Part shown: positions 44,242 through 53,308 of the stretch, piece after piece | Layout of the letters: the number at the start of each line of letters is the position of its first letter | Position numbering within the stretch: the first letter of the stretch is position 1 | NCBI RefSeq assembly: GCF_014930365.1 | Contig: NZ_JABXWI010000011.1 | Span: 1-64,000 of the forward strand | DNA length: 64,000 nucleotides | From: Streptomyces caniscabiei | GTDB taxonomy: Bacteria > Actinomycetota > Actinomycetes > Streptomycetales > Streptomycetaceae | Reading direction: 5' to 3' | Position numbers and translations under genes: made by a program | The notes under the pieces: model-generated | What the model was told of the DNA's origin: nothing | Database searches by the model: none | What the model saw: the letters and a program-made list of their open reading frames with translations, nothing else

Positions 44242-45741
44242 TCACGCCACGAACGTCCGCGGCCCCTCGCCCCCGCCGGGCGCCCCGTCCCGCACCAACC
44301 GGGCCGCCGCCGCCAACCGCGCCGCCGCCTCCTCGGCCACCGCTCCGCCCACCGTGAACGGCAGCCGCACATACCCCTCGAAGGCCCCGTCCACCCCGAA
44401 CCGGGGCCCGGACGGCACCCGGACCCCCACCCGCTCACCCACCTCGGCGAGCCGCGACCCCGACAGCCCCCCGGTGCGCACCCACAGCGTCAGCCCGCCC
44501 CGGGGCTCCGAGAACTCCCAGTCCGGCAACTCCCGCCGCACCGCGGCCACCAGGGCGTCCCGGTTCTCCCGGGCCTGCTCCCGCCGCACCCCCACGGCCT
44601 GCGCCCAACCCCCCGTGCTCATCAGCCAGTTCACGGCGAGCTGCTCCAACACCGGCGTCCCCAGGTCCGCGTACGCCCGGGCCGCGACCAGACTCCGGAT
44701 CACATCCGGCGCCGCCCGCACCCACCCGATCCGCATCCCCGCCCAGAACGCCTTGCTGGCCGACCCGACCGTGATCACCGTCGACCCCGCCGGATCGAAC
44801 GCGCAGACGGGCCGCGGCATCTCCACGTCGTCGTCGAGCCACAGCTCGCTCATCGTCTCGTCGGCGACGAGCACCGTCCCGGCGCCCCGGGCCGCGTCGA
44901 CGAGCCCGCGCCGCCGGTCCTCGTCCGCGAGCGCCCCGGTCGGGTTGTGGAAGTCGGCGACGACATACGCCAGTCGGGGCGCCGCGTCCCGCAGCACCTG
45001 CCGCCACCGGTCCATGTCCCACCCGGCGAGCCCGTCCGCCATGGCGACCGGCACCAGCCGCGCCCCCGCCTCCCGCATCAGCTGGAGGATGTTGGCGTAC
45101 GACGGCGACTCCACCGCGATCCGCTCACCGCGCCCCGCGAAGAGATGGCAGATGGCGTCCATGGCGCCCATCGCGCCGGTGGTCACCATGATCTGCTCGG
45201 GCATCGTCGGGATGCCGCGCGCCGTGTACCGGTCGGCGAGCATGGAGCGCAGGGCGGGCAGTCCGGCCGGGTAGTCGCCGTGCGTGTGGGCGTAGGGCGG
45301 CAGTTCCTCCAACGCGCCCCGCACGGCCCGGGTGAGCCACGGCTCGGGCGCGGGCAGGGCGGCGCAGCCCAGGTCGATCATCGAACCGAGCGCCTCGGGC
45401 GGCAGCGGCTCCAGACCACGCGCGGGCAACGGCTTCCCCGCCGGGACGGCCGTCCAACTGCCCGCTCCCCGCCGGGACTCCAGGAACCCCTCGGTGCGCA
45501 GCGCCTCGTAGGCCGCCGCGACGGTCGTACGGCTCACGGAGAGGGAGAGCGCCAGCTCCCGCTCGGCGGGCAGCCGGGCGGCGACGGGCACGCGGCCCTC
45601 CAGCACCAGCAGACGGATCCCGTCGGCGAGCGCGCGGTAGGCGGGCGGGCGGCGGGTGCCGGGGCCGGCGGGACGCTCCTGCTGCGAGGTGAGCAGCCGC
45701 GCGAGCTGCGCCGCGCCGACCGCCGAAGTCCACTGCGCCAT
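44242..45741 (-). CDS. MocR-type regulator (GntR plus aminotransferase domain)
   Basis: This 499-aa chimera has an N-terminal GntR winged helix (LALSLSVSRTTVAAAYEALRTEGFLESRR) and a fold-type I aminotransferase domain. The PLP-binding Lys lies in SASKAFWAGMRIGW. MocR proteins sense PLP or amino compounds and usually regulate the divergent gene. Here that is a YczE-like membrane protein 98 bp away. ATG 45741 has GGTGG upstream. An Arg-rich upstream extension reaching 46491 is antisense to the next gene and not credible. Confidence 0.92.
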   Translation of the reverse strand: MAQWTSAVGAAQLARLLTSQQERPAGPGTRRPPAYRALADGIRLLVLEGRVPVAARLPAERELALSLSVSRTTVAAAYEALRTEGFLESRRGAGSWTAVPAGKPLPARGLEPLPPEALGSMIDLGCAALPAPEPWLTRAVRGALEELPPYAHTHGDYPAGLPALRSMLADRYTARGIPTMPEQIMVTTGAMGAMDAICHLFAGRGERIAVESPSYANILQLMREAGARLVPVAMADGLAGWDMDRWRQVLRDAAPRLAYVVADFHNPTGALADEDRRRGLVDAARGAGTVLVADETMSELWLDDDVEMPRPVCAFDPAGSTVITVGSASKAFWAGMRIGWVRAAPDVIRSLVAARAYADLGTPVLEQLAVNWLMSTGGWAQAVGVRREQARENRDALVAAVRRELPDWEFSEPRGGLTLWVRTGGLSGSRLAEVGERVGVRVPSGPRFGVDGAFEGYVRLPFTVGGAVAEEAAARLAAAARLVRDGAPGGGEGPRTFVA

Positions 45742-45839
45742 GATTCCAGTCCACCTTCCGCGAATTGGCCATGGATGCCATCTCTCTCCAAGCCACAGAG
45801 TGTCATGCGTCAGGCCACCGGCACCACCAGGGGGACATC

Positions 45840-46517
45840 TTGCCCGCACAGCACGAGCCGCAGCACGAGCCACAGACGCACACGGGCCGCCGACTGGTCC
45901 AGCTCTACACCGGGCTCGCGCTGTACGGCGCCAGCTCCGCGCTCCTCGTACGCTCGGGCCTCGGCCTGGAGCCGTGGAACGTGCTGCACCAGGGCCTGGC
46001 CGAGCTGACCGGGCTGACCATCGGGGTGGTGTCGATCGTCGTGGGCGCGGTGGTGCTGCTCCTGTGGATCCCGCTCCGCCAGCGACCGGGCCTCGGCACG
46101 GTCTCCAACGTCTTCGTGGTGGGCATCGCGATGGACGCCACTCTGGCCCTGGTGCCGGAGGCGCACACCATGGCCGTACGGATCCCCCTGCTGGCCGCCG
46201 GGATCGTGCTGAACGGCGCGGCGACCGGCCTCTACATCGCGGCCCGCTTCGGCCCGGGCCCGCGCGACGGCCTGATGACGGGGCTGCACCGGCGTACCGG
46301 CCGCTCACTGAGGCTGATGCGGACGGCCGTGGAGGTGGCGGTGCTGGCGACCGGCTTCGCCCTCGGCGGCACGGTCGGGCCGGGCACCCTGCTCTACGCC
46401 CTCTGCATCGGCCCGCTCGCCCAGTTCTTCCTGCGGGTGTTCGCCGTGCCCTCGGCATCCGGCAGCACGGTCGTTGCCACCACCGGTCCATCGAAGCGAG
46501 CCATACTGCCCGGGTGA
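45840..46517 (+). CDS. YczE/YitT-like membrane protein
   Basis: This 225-aa protein has about five helices. The YczE-type motifs are SGLGLEPWNVLHQGLAELTG and ARFGPGPRDGLMTGLHRRTG. Such proteins are typically paired with MocR regulators, as here. I chose the TTG at 45840 because GGGGGA lies just upstream. The ATG at 45765 would add a 25-residue hydrophilic extension. The stop overlaps the GTG of the phosphodiesterase gene. Transport or export is likely, but the substrate is unknown. Confidence 0.82.
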   Translation: MPAQHEPQHEPQTHTGRRLVQLYTGLALYGASSALLVRSGLGLEPWNVLHQGLAELTGLTIGVVSIVVGAVVLLLWIPLRQRPGLGTVSNVFVVGIAMDATLALVPEAHTMAVRIPLLAAGIVLNGAATGLYIAARFGPGPRDGLMTGLHRRTGRSLRLMRTAVEVAVLATGFALGGTVGPGTLLYALCIGPLAQFFLRVFAVPSASGSTVVATTGPSKRAILPG

Positions 46518-47281
46518 CCGCCCTCGTACGCCACCCCTACCTCGACCATCCGGGCCCGATCGCCTTCGCCCACCGGGGCGGGGCTGCCGACGGCCTGGAG
46601 AACACCATGGCCCAGTTCCGGCGGGCGGTGGAGTCGGGCTACCGCTACATCGAGACCGACGTCCACGCCTCGCGCGACGGCAGGCTCGTCGCCTTCCACG
46701 ACGCGACCCTGGACCGGATGACCGACGGCGCGGGCCGGATAGCCGACCTGATGTGGAAGGAGATCAGCCACGCGCGCGTGGCGGGCGTCGAGCCCGTCCC
46801 CCTCTTCGAGGAGCTGCTCGAAGAGTTCCCCGACGTCCGCTGGAACATCGACGTCAAGGCGGAGCCCGCGCTGCACCCGCTGCTCAATCTGATCGCCCGG
46901 ACCGAGTCCTGGGACCGGGTCTGCGTCGGTTCCTTCTCCGAGTCCCGGGTGGCCCGCGCACGGCGGCTCGCCGGTCCGCGCCTGGCCACCTCGTACGGCA
47001 CGAGCGGTGTGCTGGGGCTGCGGCTGCGGTCGTGGGGCGCCCCCGCCACGGTCCGCCGCTCGGCGGTCGCCGCACAGGTGCCCGAGTCGCACGCCGGGGT
47101 GCCCGTGGTCGACCACCGGTTCGTGCGCGCGGCCCACGCGCGCGGGCTCCAGGTGCACGTCTGGACCGTGAACGAACCGCAACGCATGCACCGCCTCCTG
47201 GACCTGGGCGTCGATGGCATCATGACCGATCACATCGACACGCTGCGCGAGGTGCTGGAGGACCGGGGTACCTGGGTCTGA
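46514..47281 (+). CDS. Glycerophosphodiester phosphodiesterase
   Basis: This 255-aa GDPD-family TIM-barrel enzyme hydrolyses glycerophosphodiesters to glycerol-3-phosphate and an alcohol. The catalytic signature AHRGGAADGLENTMAQF contains HRGG, and ETDVHASRDGRLVAFHD supplies the metal-binding acid residues and the second His. There is no signal peptide, so it is cytoplasmic. GTG 46514 overlaps the upstream stop codon (GTGA). Confidence 0.93.
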   Translation: MTALVRHPYLDHPGPIAFAHRGGAADGLENTMAQFRRAVESGYRYIETDVHASRDGRLVAFHDATLDRMTDGAGRIADLMWKEISHARVAGVEPVPLFEELLEEFPDVRWNIDVKAEPALHPLLNLIARTESWDRVCVGSFSESRVARARRLAGPRLATSYGTSGVLGLRLRSWGAPATVRRSAVAAQVPESHAGVPVVDHRFVRAAHARGLQVHVWTVNEPQRMHRLLDLGVDGIMTDHIDTLREVLEDRGTWV

Positions 47282-47322
47282 CCTCCTCGCGCGGCCCGTT
47301 CACGGGGAAGCGAGGGGCACGG

Positions 47323-48687
47323 GTGGGCACCGACACCGTGCGGACGGACGCGGCCGACGACGCCGCGGGCAGACGGCGCGAACAGCGCGGCTGGTACTTC
47401 TACGACTGGGCCTGCTCCGTCTACTCGACCAGCGTCCTGACCGTGTTCCTCGGTCCCTATCTGACCGAGGTCGCCAAGTCCGCCGCCGACCCGGACGGCT
47501 ACGTCCATCCGCTGGGCATACCGGTCCGCGCCGGTTCCTTCTTCGCGTACTCGGTGTCCCTGTCGGTGATCGTCGCCGTGGTGATCATGCCGCTGGTGGG
47601 CGCGGCCGCCGACCGCACGGGCCGCAAGAAGCCCCTGCTGGCCGCGACCGCCTACGTCGGCGCCACCGCGACCGCGGGCATGTTCTTCCTGGACGGCGAC
47701 CGCTATCTGCTCGGCGGCGTCCTGCTGGTCGTCGCGAACGCGGCGCAGTCCGTCGCGATGATGCTCTACAACTCCTACCTGCCCCAGATCGCCCCGCCCG
47801 AGGAACGCGACGCCGTCTCCTCCCGCGGCTGGGCCTTCGGCTACGCGGCCGGCTCCCTGGTCCTGGTCGCGAACCTGATCCTCTTCACCGCCCACGACTC
47901 CTTCGGCATCTCCGAGGGCATGGCCGTCCGCATCTGTCTGGCCTCGGCGGGCCTGTGGTGGGGCGCCTTCACCCTGATCCCACTCAAGCGCCTGCGCGAC
48001 CGGCGCCGCCCGGCCGGCGAGTCCGCGGGCGCGGAGGGGGCGACGTCCCCGGGGCTGCGTCAACTCGCCGCCACCGTCCGTGACATGCGGCGCCACCCGC
48101 TGACCCTGAGCTTCCTCCTCGCCTACCTCGTCTACAACGACGGCATCCAGACGGTGATCTCCCAGGCCTCGGTGTACGGCTCCGAGGAACTCGACCTGGA
48201 GCAGTCCACGCTCATCGTGGCGGTTCTGCTGGTGCAGGTCCTGGCGGTGGGCGGCGCCCTCGGCATGGGCCGTCTCTCCCGCCGCTACGGCGCCAAGCGC
48301 ACGATCCTCGGCTCCCTGGTCGCCTGGACACTGATCCTCACCGCCGGCTACTTCCTCCCGGCGAGCGCCCCGCTGTGGTTCTTCGTCCTCGCCTCGGGCA
48401 TCGGCCTGGTCCTCGGCGGCAGCCAGGCCCTGTCCCGCTCCCTCTTCTCCCACCTCGTCCCGCCCGGAAAGGAGGCGGAGTACTTCGCCGCGTACGAGAT
48501 GAGCGACCGCGGCATGAGCTGGCTGGGCCCGCTGCTGTTCGGCGTGACCTACCAGCTGACCGGAAGTTATCGGGACGCGATCATCTCGCTGGTGGCCTTC
48601 TTCGTCCTGGGATTCGCCCTGCTCGCGAGGGTTCCGGTGCGCCGGGCGATCGGCGACGCGGGCAACCCGGTGCCGGACAGGATTTAG
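47323..48687 (+). CDS. MFS transporter, UMF1/Atg22-like
   Basis: This 454-aa transporter has twelve helices and an N-terminal WYFYDWACSVYSTSVLTVF, the hallmark of the UMF1 family related to yeast Atg22. DRTGRKKPLL is the loop 2-3 motif. The GTG at 47323 follows GAGGGG. It lies 41 bp after the phosphodiesterase gene and is probably in the same operon. Family members are linked to amino acid efflux, but the substrate is not known here. Confidence 0.87.
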   Translation: MGTDTVRTDAADDAAGRRREQRGWYFYDWACSVYSTSVLTVFLGPYLTEVAKSAADPDGYVHPLGIPVRAGSFFAYSVSLSVIVAVVIMPLVGAAADRTGRKKPLLAATAYVGATATAGMFFLDGDRYLLGGVLLVVANAAQSVAMMLYNSYLPQIAPPEERDAVSSRGWAFGYAAGSLVLVANLILFTAHDSFGISEGMAVRICLASAGLWWGAFTLIPLKRLRDRRRPAGESAGAEGATSPGLRQLAATVRDMRRHPLTLSFLLAYLVYNDGIQTVISQASVYGSEELDLEQSTLIVAVLLVQVLAVGGALGMGRLSRRYGAKRTILGSLVAWTLILTAGYFLPASAPLWFFVLASGIGLVLGGSQALSRSLFSHLVPPGKEAEYFAAYEMSDRGMSWLGPLLFGVTYQLTGSYRDAIISLVAFFVLGFALLARVPVRRAIGDAGNPVPDRI

Positions 48688-48866
48688 CGCCGGAAGCGAA
48701 AGGGCTGTAGTGTACGCGTTTGGCCTGCCAGGCGTACCGTTACTGCGCGTCAAAGATGCCGAAACGCTGGGTGACATCTGCTGTCAGATGTGACAAACCG
48801 GGCGCGGGTGGGTACAACAAGGGCGGCTACGACTGGCGACGCATGACCCGGAACGGGACACGGAAC

Positions 48867-48893
48867 GGGAATCTTTACCGCCGACCGGACGTT
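48867..48893 (+). promoter_or_regulatory. Sigma-R type promoter of rbpA
   Basis: GGGAAT at 48867-48872, an 18-bp spacer and GTT at 48891-48893 match exactly the published sigma-R consensus (GGGAAT-N18-GTT). It lies 62 bp upstream of rbpA. In S. coelicolor rbpA is a known target of the disulphide-stress sigma factor, so the call agrees with family knowledge. An unrelated 7+7 bp dyad lies at 48774-48791. Confidence 0.85.
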
Positions 48894-48954
48894 GACCGGA
48901 TGACGACGACAGCGACACCTGTCCTGTGGGCGACAAGCCCGGGAGGCACGATTC

Positions 48955-49329
48955 ATGAGTGAGCGAGCTCTTCGCGGCACGCGCCTCGTGGTGACCAGCT
49001 ACGAGACGGACCGCGGCATCGACTTGGCTCCGCGCCAGGCCGTGGAGTACGCATGCGAGAAGGGGCACCGCTTCGAGATGCCCTTCTCGGTCGAGGCGGA
49101 GATTCCGCCGGAGTGGGAGTGCAAGGTCTGCGGGGCCCAGGCACTCCTCGTGGACGGCGACGGCCCTGAGGAAAAGAAGGCCAAGCCCGCGCGTACGCAT
49201 TGGGACATGCTGATGGAGCGGCGCACCCGTGAGGAACTCGAAGAGGTCCTCGAAGAGCGCCTGGCGGTTCTCCGCTCCGGCGCGATGAACATCGCGGTAC
49301 ATCCGCGAGACAGCCGCAAGTCCGCGTAG
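48955..49329 (+). CDS. rbpA: RNA polymerase-binding protein RbpA
   Basis: This 124-aa actinobacterial transcription factor binds RNA polymerase and group 1/2 sigma factors and stabilises open complexes. It has the RbpA core with the zinc-like site (YACEKGHRFEMPF then ECKVCGAQ), the basic linker after KPARTHWDMLMERRT and the sigma-interaction helix REELEEVLEERLAVLR. Length and sequence are typical of the genus. A consensus sigma-R promoter lies upstream, and a strong 17-bp terminator follows. Confidence 0.97.
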   Translation: MSERALRGTRLVVTSYETDRGIDLAPRQAVEYACEKGHRFEMPFSVEAEIPPEWECKVCGAQALLVDGDGPEEKKAKPARTHWDMLMERRTREELEEVLEERLAVLRSGAMNIAVHPRDSRKSA

Positions 49330-49368
49330 CCCCTCCGGGGGCCGGGCGGACAACACAGCGCAACCGAT

Positions 49369-49408
49369 GACCGCGGGCGCCGTACGAACATGTACGGCGC
49401 CCGCGGTC
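49369..49408 (+). terminator. rbpA terminator
   Basis: A perfect 17-bp stem with a 6-nt loop (GAACAT) is followed by TTTGTC. It starts 40 bp after the rbpA stop codon and is the strongest hairpin in the region. Confidence 0.9.
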
Positions 49409-49431
49409 TTTGTCATGCGTGGTCGGGTGCG

Positions 49432-49636
49432 GGTGAGTGAGGGCTGGTCGCGCAGTTCCCCGCGCCCCTGAAGGCCTACGGCCTTTCGGGCCGAAAAAGC
49501 ACGGGGCGCAGCCCCTGCTTTTTCAGGGGCGCGGGGAACTGCGCGACCAGCCCCCACCGAACGGACGCCTGGGGGTCGAAGGGGCGCAGCCCCTGGAGGA
49601 AGGGACGGGTAGGGGCGGCGGGGGCGAGAAAACCCG
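49432..49636. repeat. Dispersed Streptomyces intergenic repeat, copy B (palindromic)
   Basis: Two perfect 31-bp inverted arms lie at 49441-49471 and 49523-49553, with nested small hairpins in the 51-bp centre, giving a 113-bp palindrome. A 33-bp block at 49602-49634 is identical, in inverted orientation, to 63524-63556 in copy C. The element lies between converging rbpA and fxsA-like genes. Confidence 0.85.
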
Positions 49637-50227
49637 TCAGCGGTCCAGCGGCGGATAGGGCCCGGCCGACGGCGCGTCGTCCCTGATCACCTCACCCTGC
49701 ACGACCTTCCCGTCGGGCCGATGCATACGCGCCTGCTGAAACGCGTCCCCGAAACTCCCCGCCCCGGCCTCACGGATCTTCCGCTCGAAGGTCCGCTCCG
49801 TATACCGCCCCAACGCCTTCTGCACCGGCGGAATCAGCAGCACCAGCCCCACCACGTCCGAGACCAGCCCCGGCAGCATCAGCAGCAGACCCCCCAGCAT
49901 CAGGAAGCCGTTGCCCTCGCTCTTCCCGGAGCCCGACCCGGATCCGGACCCGGCCTCGGCCTCGAACGCCCCGCCCTGCTGCTGTTGCAGCGTCTCGGAC
50001 AGTGCCCGGAACGCCCGCCGCCCGGCTCGCTTGACCACCGCCGAGCCGCCGACGAACCCGGCGACGAGCAGCAGGAAGACCGCGAACCCGCCGGCCGCGC
50101 CCGCGACCACCGTGAGCAGCCAGATCTCCAGCACCAGCCACGCGGCGACACCCAGCGGCAGAAACGTGCGCAGCCGGGAACGCCGGGGCCGGGCAGGGTG
50201 GGTCGAGGACGGAACGCCAGTCGTCAT
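49637..50227 (-). CDS. FxsA-family membrane protein
   Basis: This 196-aa protein of the FxsA family has an N-terminal helix pair (FLPLGVAAWLVLEIWLLTVVAG, GFAVFLLLVAGFVGG). A Ser/Gly-rich linker is followed by a third helix, FLMLGGLLLMLPGLVSDVVGLVLLIPP, the diagnostic FxsA segment. FxsA of E. coli relieves exclusion of phage T7 by F plasmid. The role here is unknown. ATG 50227 has GGGAG very close upstream. It converges on rbpA across repeat copy B. Confidence 0.88.
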   Translation of the reverse strand: MTTGVPSSTHPARPRRSRLRTFLPLGVAAWLVLEIWLLTVVAGAAGGFAVFLLLVAGFVGGSAVVKRAGRRAFRALSETLQQQQGGAFEAEAGSGSGSGSGKSEGNGFLMLGGLLLMLPGLVSDVVGLVLLIPPVQKALGRYTERTFERKIREAGAGSFGDAFQQARMHRPDGKVVQGEVIRDDAPSAGPYPPLDR

Positions 50228-50273
50228 GCTCCCAGTGTGCCTGGCCCGGGCTCAGCACGGGATAAGGGGATGA

Positions 50274-51110
50274 TCAGACCTTCTTGTCGTCCGGTCCCGG
50301 CGCCCCGTCGTTCCGTCCCAGCTTGTCGTCCCGCCCCAGGACCTTGCCGACCCGCTCCCCCACACCCCACGCCGTGACCCGCCACAGCGCCTCGACGAGG
50401 ATGTCCCGGCTCATCTTGGAGTCGCCCAGCTCGCGCTCCACGAAGGTGATGGGCACCTCGACGACGTGGTAGCCCGCCTTGATCGCGCGGCGGGCGAGGT
50501 CGACCTGGAAGCAGTACCCCTGGGAGGCGACCTCGTCGAGGCCCAGCCCTTCGAGGGTCTCGCGGCGGAACGCCCGGTAGCCGCCGGTGACGTCACGGAC
50601 GGGGACGTCGAGCAGCACTCGGGAGTAGAGGCTGCCGCCGCGGGAGATGAACTCGCGGGACTTGGGCCAGTTCACCACGCGCCCGCCCGGCACCCAGCGG
50701 GAGCCGAGGACGAGGTCGGCGCCCTTGAGCGCGGTGAGCAGCCGGGGCAGTTCCTCGGGCTGGTGGGAGCCGTCGGCGTCCATCTCGATGAGGACGCCGT
50801 AGCCGTTCTCCATGCCCCAGCGGAAACCCGCGAGATAGGCCGCGCCGAGTCCTTCCTTGCCCTTGCGGTGCAGCACCTGGACCTGTTCGTCCTCGACGGC
50901 CAGCTCGTCGGCGAGCTTGCCGGTGCCGTCGGGGCTGTTGTCGTCGGCCACCAGGACGTGCGCGTCGGGAACGGCCTTGCGCACCCGGCCCACGATCGCC
51001 TTGATGTTCTCCGCCTCGTTGTAGGTCGGGATGATCACCAAGGCAGTGCCGAGCGGGCCGAACCGCCTCTCCTGGCCTTGAGCCGCGAGGGTCCCGTCGC
51101 CGTCGTTCAC
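50274..51110 (-). CDS. ppm1: Polyprenol-phosphate mannose synthase
   Basis: This 278-aa GT2 enzyme transfers mannose from GDP-mannose to polyprenyl phosphate at the membrane, the donor for protein O-mannosylation. Motifs are VIIPTYNEAENI, DDNSPDGTGKLAD, MDADGSHQPEE and VPITFVERELGDSKM. No C-terminal membrane domain or fused acyltransferase is present. The GTG at 51110 follows AAGGGG. In S. coelicolor the orthologue is needed for infection by phage phiC31, so the gene may influence phage sensitivity. It is 46 bp upstream of the fxsA-like gene on the same strand. Confidence 0.92.
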   Translation of the reverse strand: MNDGDGTLAAQGQERRFGPLGTALVIIPTYNEAENIKAIVGRVRKAVPDAHVLVADDNSPDGTGKLADELAVEDEQVQVLHRKGKEGLGAAYLAGFRWGMENGYGVLIEMDADGSHQPEELPRLLTALKGADLVLGSRWVPGGRVVNWPKSREFISRGGSLYSRVLLDVPVRDVTGGYRAFRRETLEGLGLDEVASQGYCFQVDLARRAIKAGYHVVEVPITFVERELGDSKMSRDILVEALWRVTAWGVGERVGKVLGRDDKLGRNDGAPGPDDKKV

Positions 51111-51703
51111 TGCTGCCCCTTCAAGTCCTCCGTACGCAGGGGACCACCATAGTGGCCACGGCCTGCGATGGAGTGTCGACCGGTGTCCAGAGGGGTGCCG
51201 ATTCAACAGGGGGTGTGCGGGAGCGCGCTCTGCGTAGCCTGTGCGCGGCCTTGGAAGATCTCGCCCGCCCCGGCACCGGGCAGCGGAGCGGGGAGACCAC
51301 TGCGGATGGGGGCCCGACGCCCTTCGGGCCGACCTGGGGCCCGCTGGCTGCGGGTCGACCGAAAGCCGTTGTCTACTGAGCGTCCGGGCCCCACCCGGGT
51401 CGCACCTACCCGACCGGGCCGGAACGTTCCCTCGCCGGAGCGCGAACCCTGGGCCTGGCTCCCAGCGGTGGTGCGCCGGTGCGGCACACCGCCCCTGACC
51501 CAGCGGCGCTTCGACGACCGCGCGGAAGTTCCCCGGTCGGACGTCCGGTGGTGGACCCGGCAGAACCTACCCGCCCCCTGCCGTCAACTGTCAACCGCCG
51601 CCTGACCTGCGGCGATATCCTCAAATACCTGGTCGGCGGGGAGGATCCGCAGGTCGCGCGGCGCGCCGGCGGGCCATGATCGGCTTCCTGCCGTCCCGGG
51701 AGA
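51111..51703. other. 593-bp intergenic region upstream of ppm1
   Basis: No gene could be supported. Open frames on both strands have poor codon bias, no ribosome sites and Pro/Arg-rich translations expected from random GC-rich DNA. The right part (51600-51703) is less GC-rich around TCCTCAAATACCTGG. It may hold promoters for ppm1 and the end of the amidohydrolase transcript. A degraded gene cannot be excluded. Confidence 0.4.
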
Positions 51704-53308
51704 TCACTCGCCCGGCCGTACGAAGACCGTGCGCCCGGCCACCACGGTCCGCAGACAGACGGGCAGGTCGGAGCCGGGGCTCAGGTCGGGCAGGCCGGGG
51801 GTGCCGGAACGGGGGTCGGTGGACCAGCGGGCGACGCGGTCGTCGGGGGCCTGGACGACGAGTTCGCCGGTGCGCCACACCGCGTAGTCCGCGGGGGCGC
51901 CCGGGACGAGGACGCCCGCGTCGTCGCGTCCGATCGCCCGCCAGCCGCCCCGTGTGTGCGCCGTGAACGCGGCGCGCACGGAGATCCGGTGCTCCGGCGT
52001 GCGGTGGAACGCGGCCGCGCGGACGGTGCCCCAGGGGTCGAGGGCCGTGACCGGGCTGTCGGAACCGAAAGCCAGGGGCACACCGGCGCGCAGCAGGGCC
52101 GCGAACGGGTTCAGGGTGCGGGCACGGTCGACGCCCAGCCGCTGGGCGTACATGCCCTCCTCCCCGCCCCACAGCGCGTCGAACGCGGGCTGGACGGAGG
52201 CGGTGAGACCGAGTTCGGCGAAGGCGGCGACGGTGTCCGGGGTGAGCATCTCGGCGTGCTCGACGCGATGCCGGGCCGCCTTCACCCGGGCCGGGCCGAC
52301 CTTCTCGGCCGCCGCGCGCACGCCTTCCACCACGGAGGCCACCGCGGCGTCCCCGATGGCGTGGAAGCCCGCCTGGAGACCCGCCTCGGTACAGGCGACC
52401 ACATGGGCGGCGACGGCGTCGGCGTCCAGGTAGGTCGTGCCGGTGTGGGCGGCGTCGGCGTACGGCTCGTGCAGGCACGCGGTGTGCGAGCCGAGGGCGC
52501 CGTCGACGAAGAGGTCCCCGGCGGCACCGACCGCGCCGAGGGCGCGCGCCTTCTCGACGTCGCGCTCCGCCCAGTAGCCGACCACGCGCGGGCCGGGCTC
52601 CTCGGCGGAGAGCCGCAGCAGATCGGTGAAGTCGGCCTCGGAGGAGATCTCGGGGCCCGCGCACTCGTGGACCGAGCCGATGCCGAGCGAGGCGGCGTGG
52701 GCGAGGGCGGCGCGCTGGGCCTCGGTGCGCTGGGCGGGGGTGATGGCGCCGAGGGCGGTGGCGCGTACGGCGTGGTGGGCGTCGCGGGTGAGCGGGCCGT
52801 CCTCGACGGCACCGACGCCCGGGACCAGGTCCAGCAGGGCGGTGGTGACGACCGCGGAGTGGACGTCGATCCGGCTCAGGTAGAGCGGGCGGCCGCCGGT
52901 GGCCTCGTCGAGTTCGGCGCGGGTCGGGGGGCGGCCCCCGGGCCAGCGGGCGGCGTCCCAGCCGTGGCCGAGGAGGACGCGGTCGGAGGGGCGGGCGGCA
53001 GCGAATTCCCGTACGAGAACGAGCGCGGCCTCCAGGGAGGGGGCGGCGGAGAGGTCGAGCCCGGTGAGCGCGAGGCCGGTGGCGGTGGTGTGCACATGGG
53101 CGTCGGTGAAGGCCGGGGTGACCAGGGCACCTTCGAGGTCGACCACCTCGTCGACGCCGGCCGCGAAGGCGTCGGCGGCACCCTCGGAGCCGACCCAGGC
53201 GACCTGGCCGTGCTCCACGACCATCGCGGTGGCGAACGGGTCGGCGGGGCTGTGGACTTCTCCACCGCGGAGCAGGACGGTCTTCGACGGGGCGGCGCGA
53301 TCACTCAT
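51704..53308 (-). CDS. Amidohydrolase (YtcJ-like metal-dependent hydrolase)
   Basis: This 534-aa amidohydrolase-superfamily enzyme is of the YtcJ/amidohydrolase-3 type. Metal-binding motifs are TDAHVHTTATG near residue 70, HAIGDAAVASVVEG, HRVEHAEML and GSDSPVTALDPWGTVRAA near the end. Members hydrolyse amide or cyclic amide substrates. The exact substrate is unknown. It has no signal peptide. The Lrp-type regulator lies upstream on the same strand, 192 bp away. Confidence 0.88.
   Translation of the reverse strand: MSDRAAPSKTVLLRGGEVHSPADPFATAMVVEHGQVAWVGSEGAADAFAAGVDEVVDLEGALVTPAFTDAHVHTTATGLALTGLDLSAAPSLEAALVLVREFAAARPSDRVLLGHGWDAARWPGGRPPTRAELDEATGGRPLYLSRIDVHSAVVTTALLDLVPGVGAVEDGPLTRDAHHAVRATALGAITPAQRTEAQRAALAHAASLGIGSVHECAGPEISSEADFTDLLRLSAEEPGPRVVGYWAERDVEKARALGAVGAAGDLFVDGALGSHTACLHEPYADAAHTGTTYLDADAVAAHVVACTEAGLQAGFHAIGDAAVASVVEGVRAAAEKVGPARVKAARHRVEHAEMLTPDTVAAFAELGLTASVQPAFDALWGGEEGMYAQRLGVDRARTLNPFAALLRAGVPLAFGSDSPVTALDPWGTVRAAAFHRTPEHRISVRAAFTAHTRGGWRAIGRDDAGVLVPGAPADYAVWRTGELVVQAPDDRVARWSTDPRSGTPGLPDLSPGSDLPVCLRTVVAGRTVFVRPGE

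Noticed and set aside
51152..51679. Small genes in the gap upstream of ppm1
   Set aside because: Candidate frames on both strands lack ribosome sites and have the Arg/Pro/Gly composition of random GC-rich DNA.
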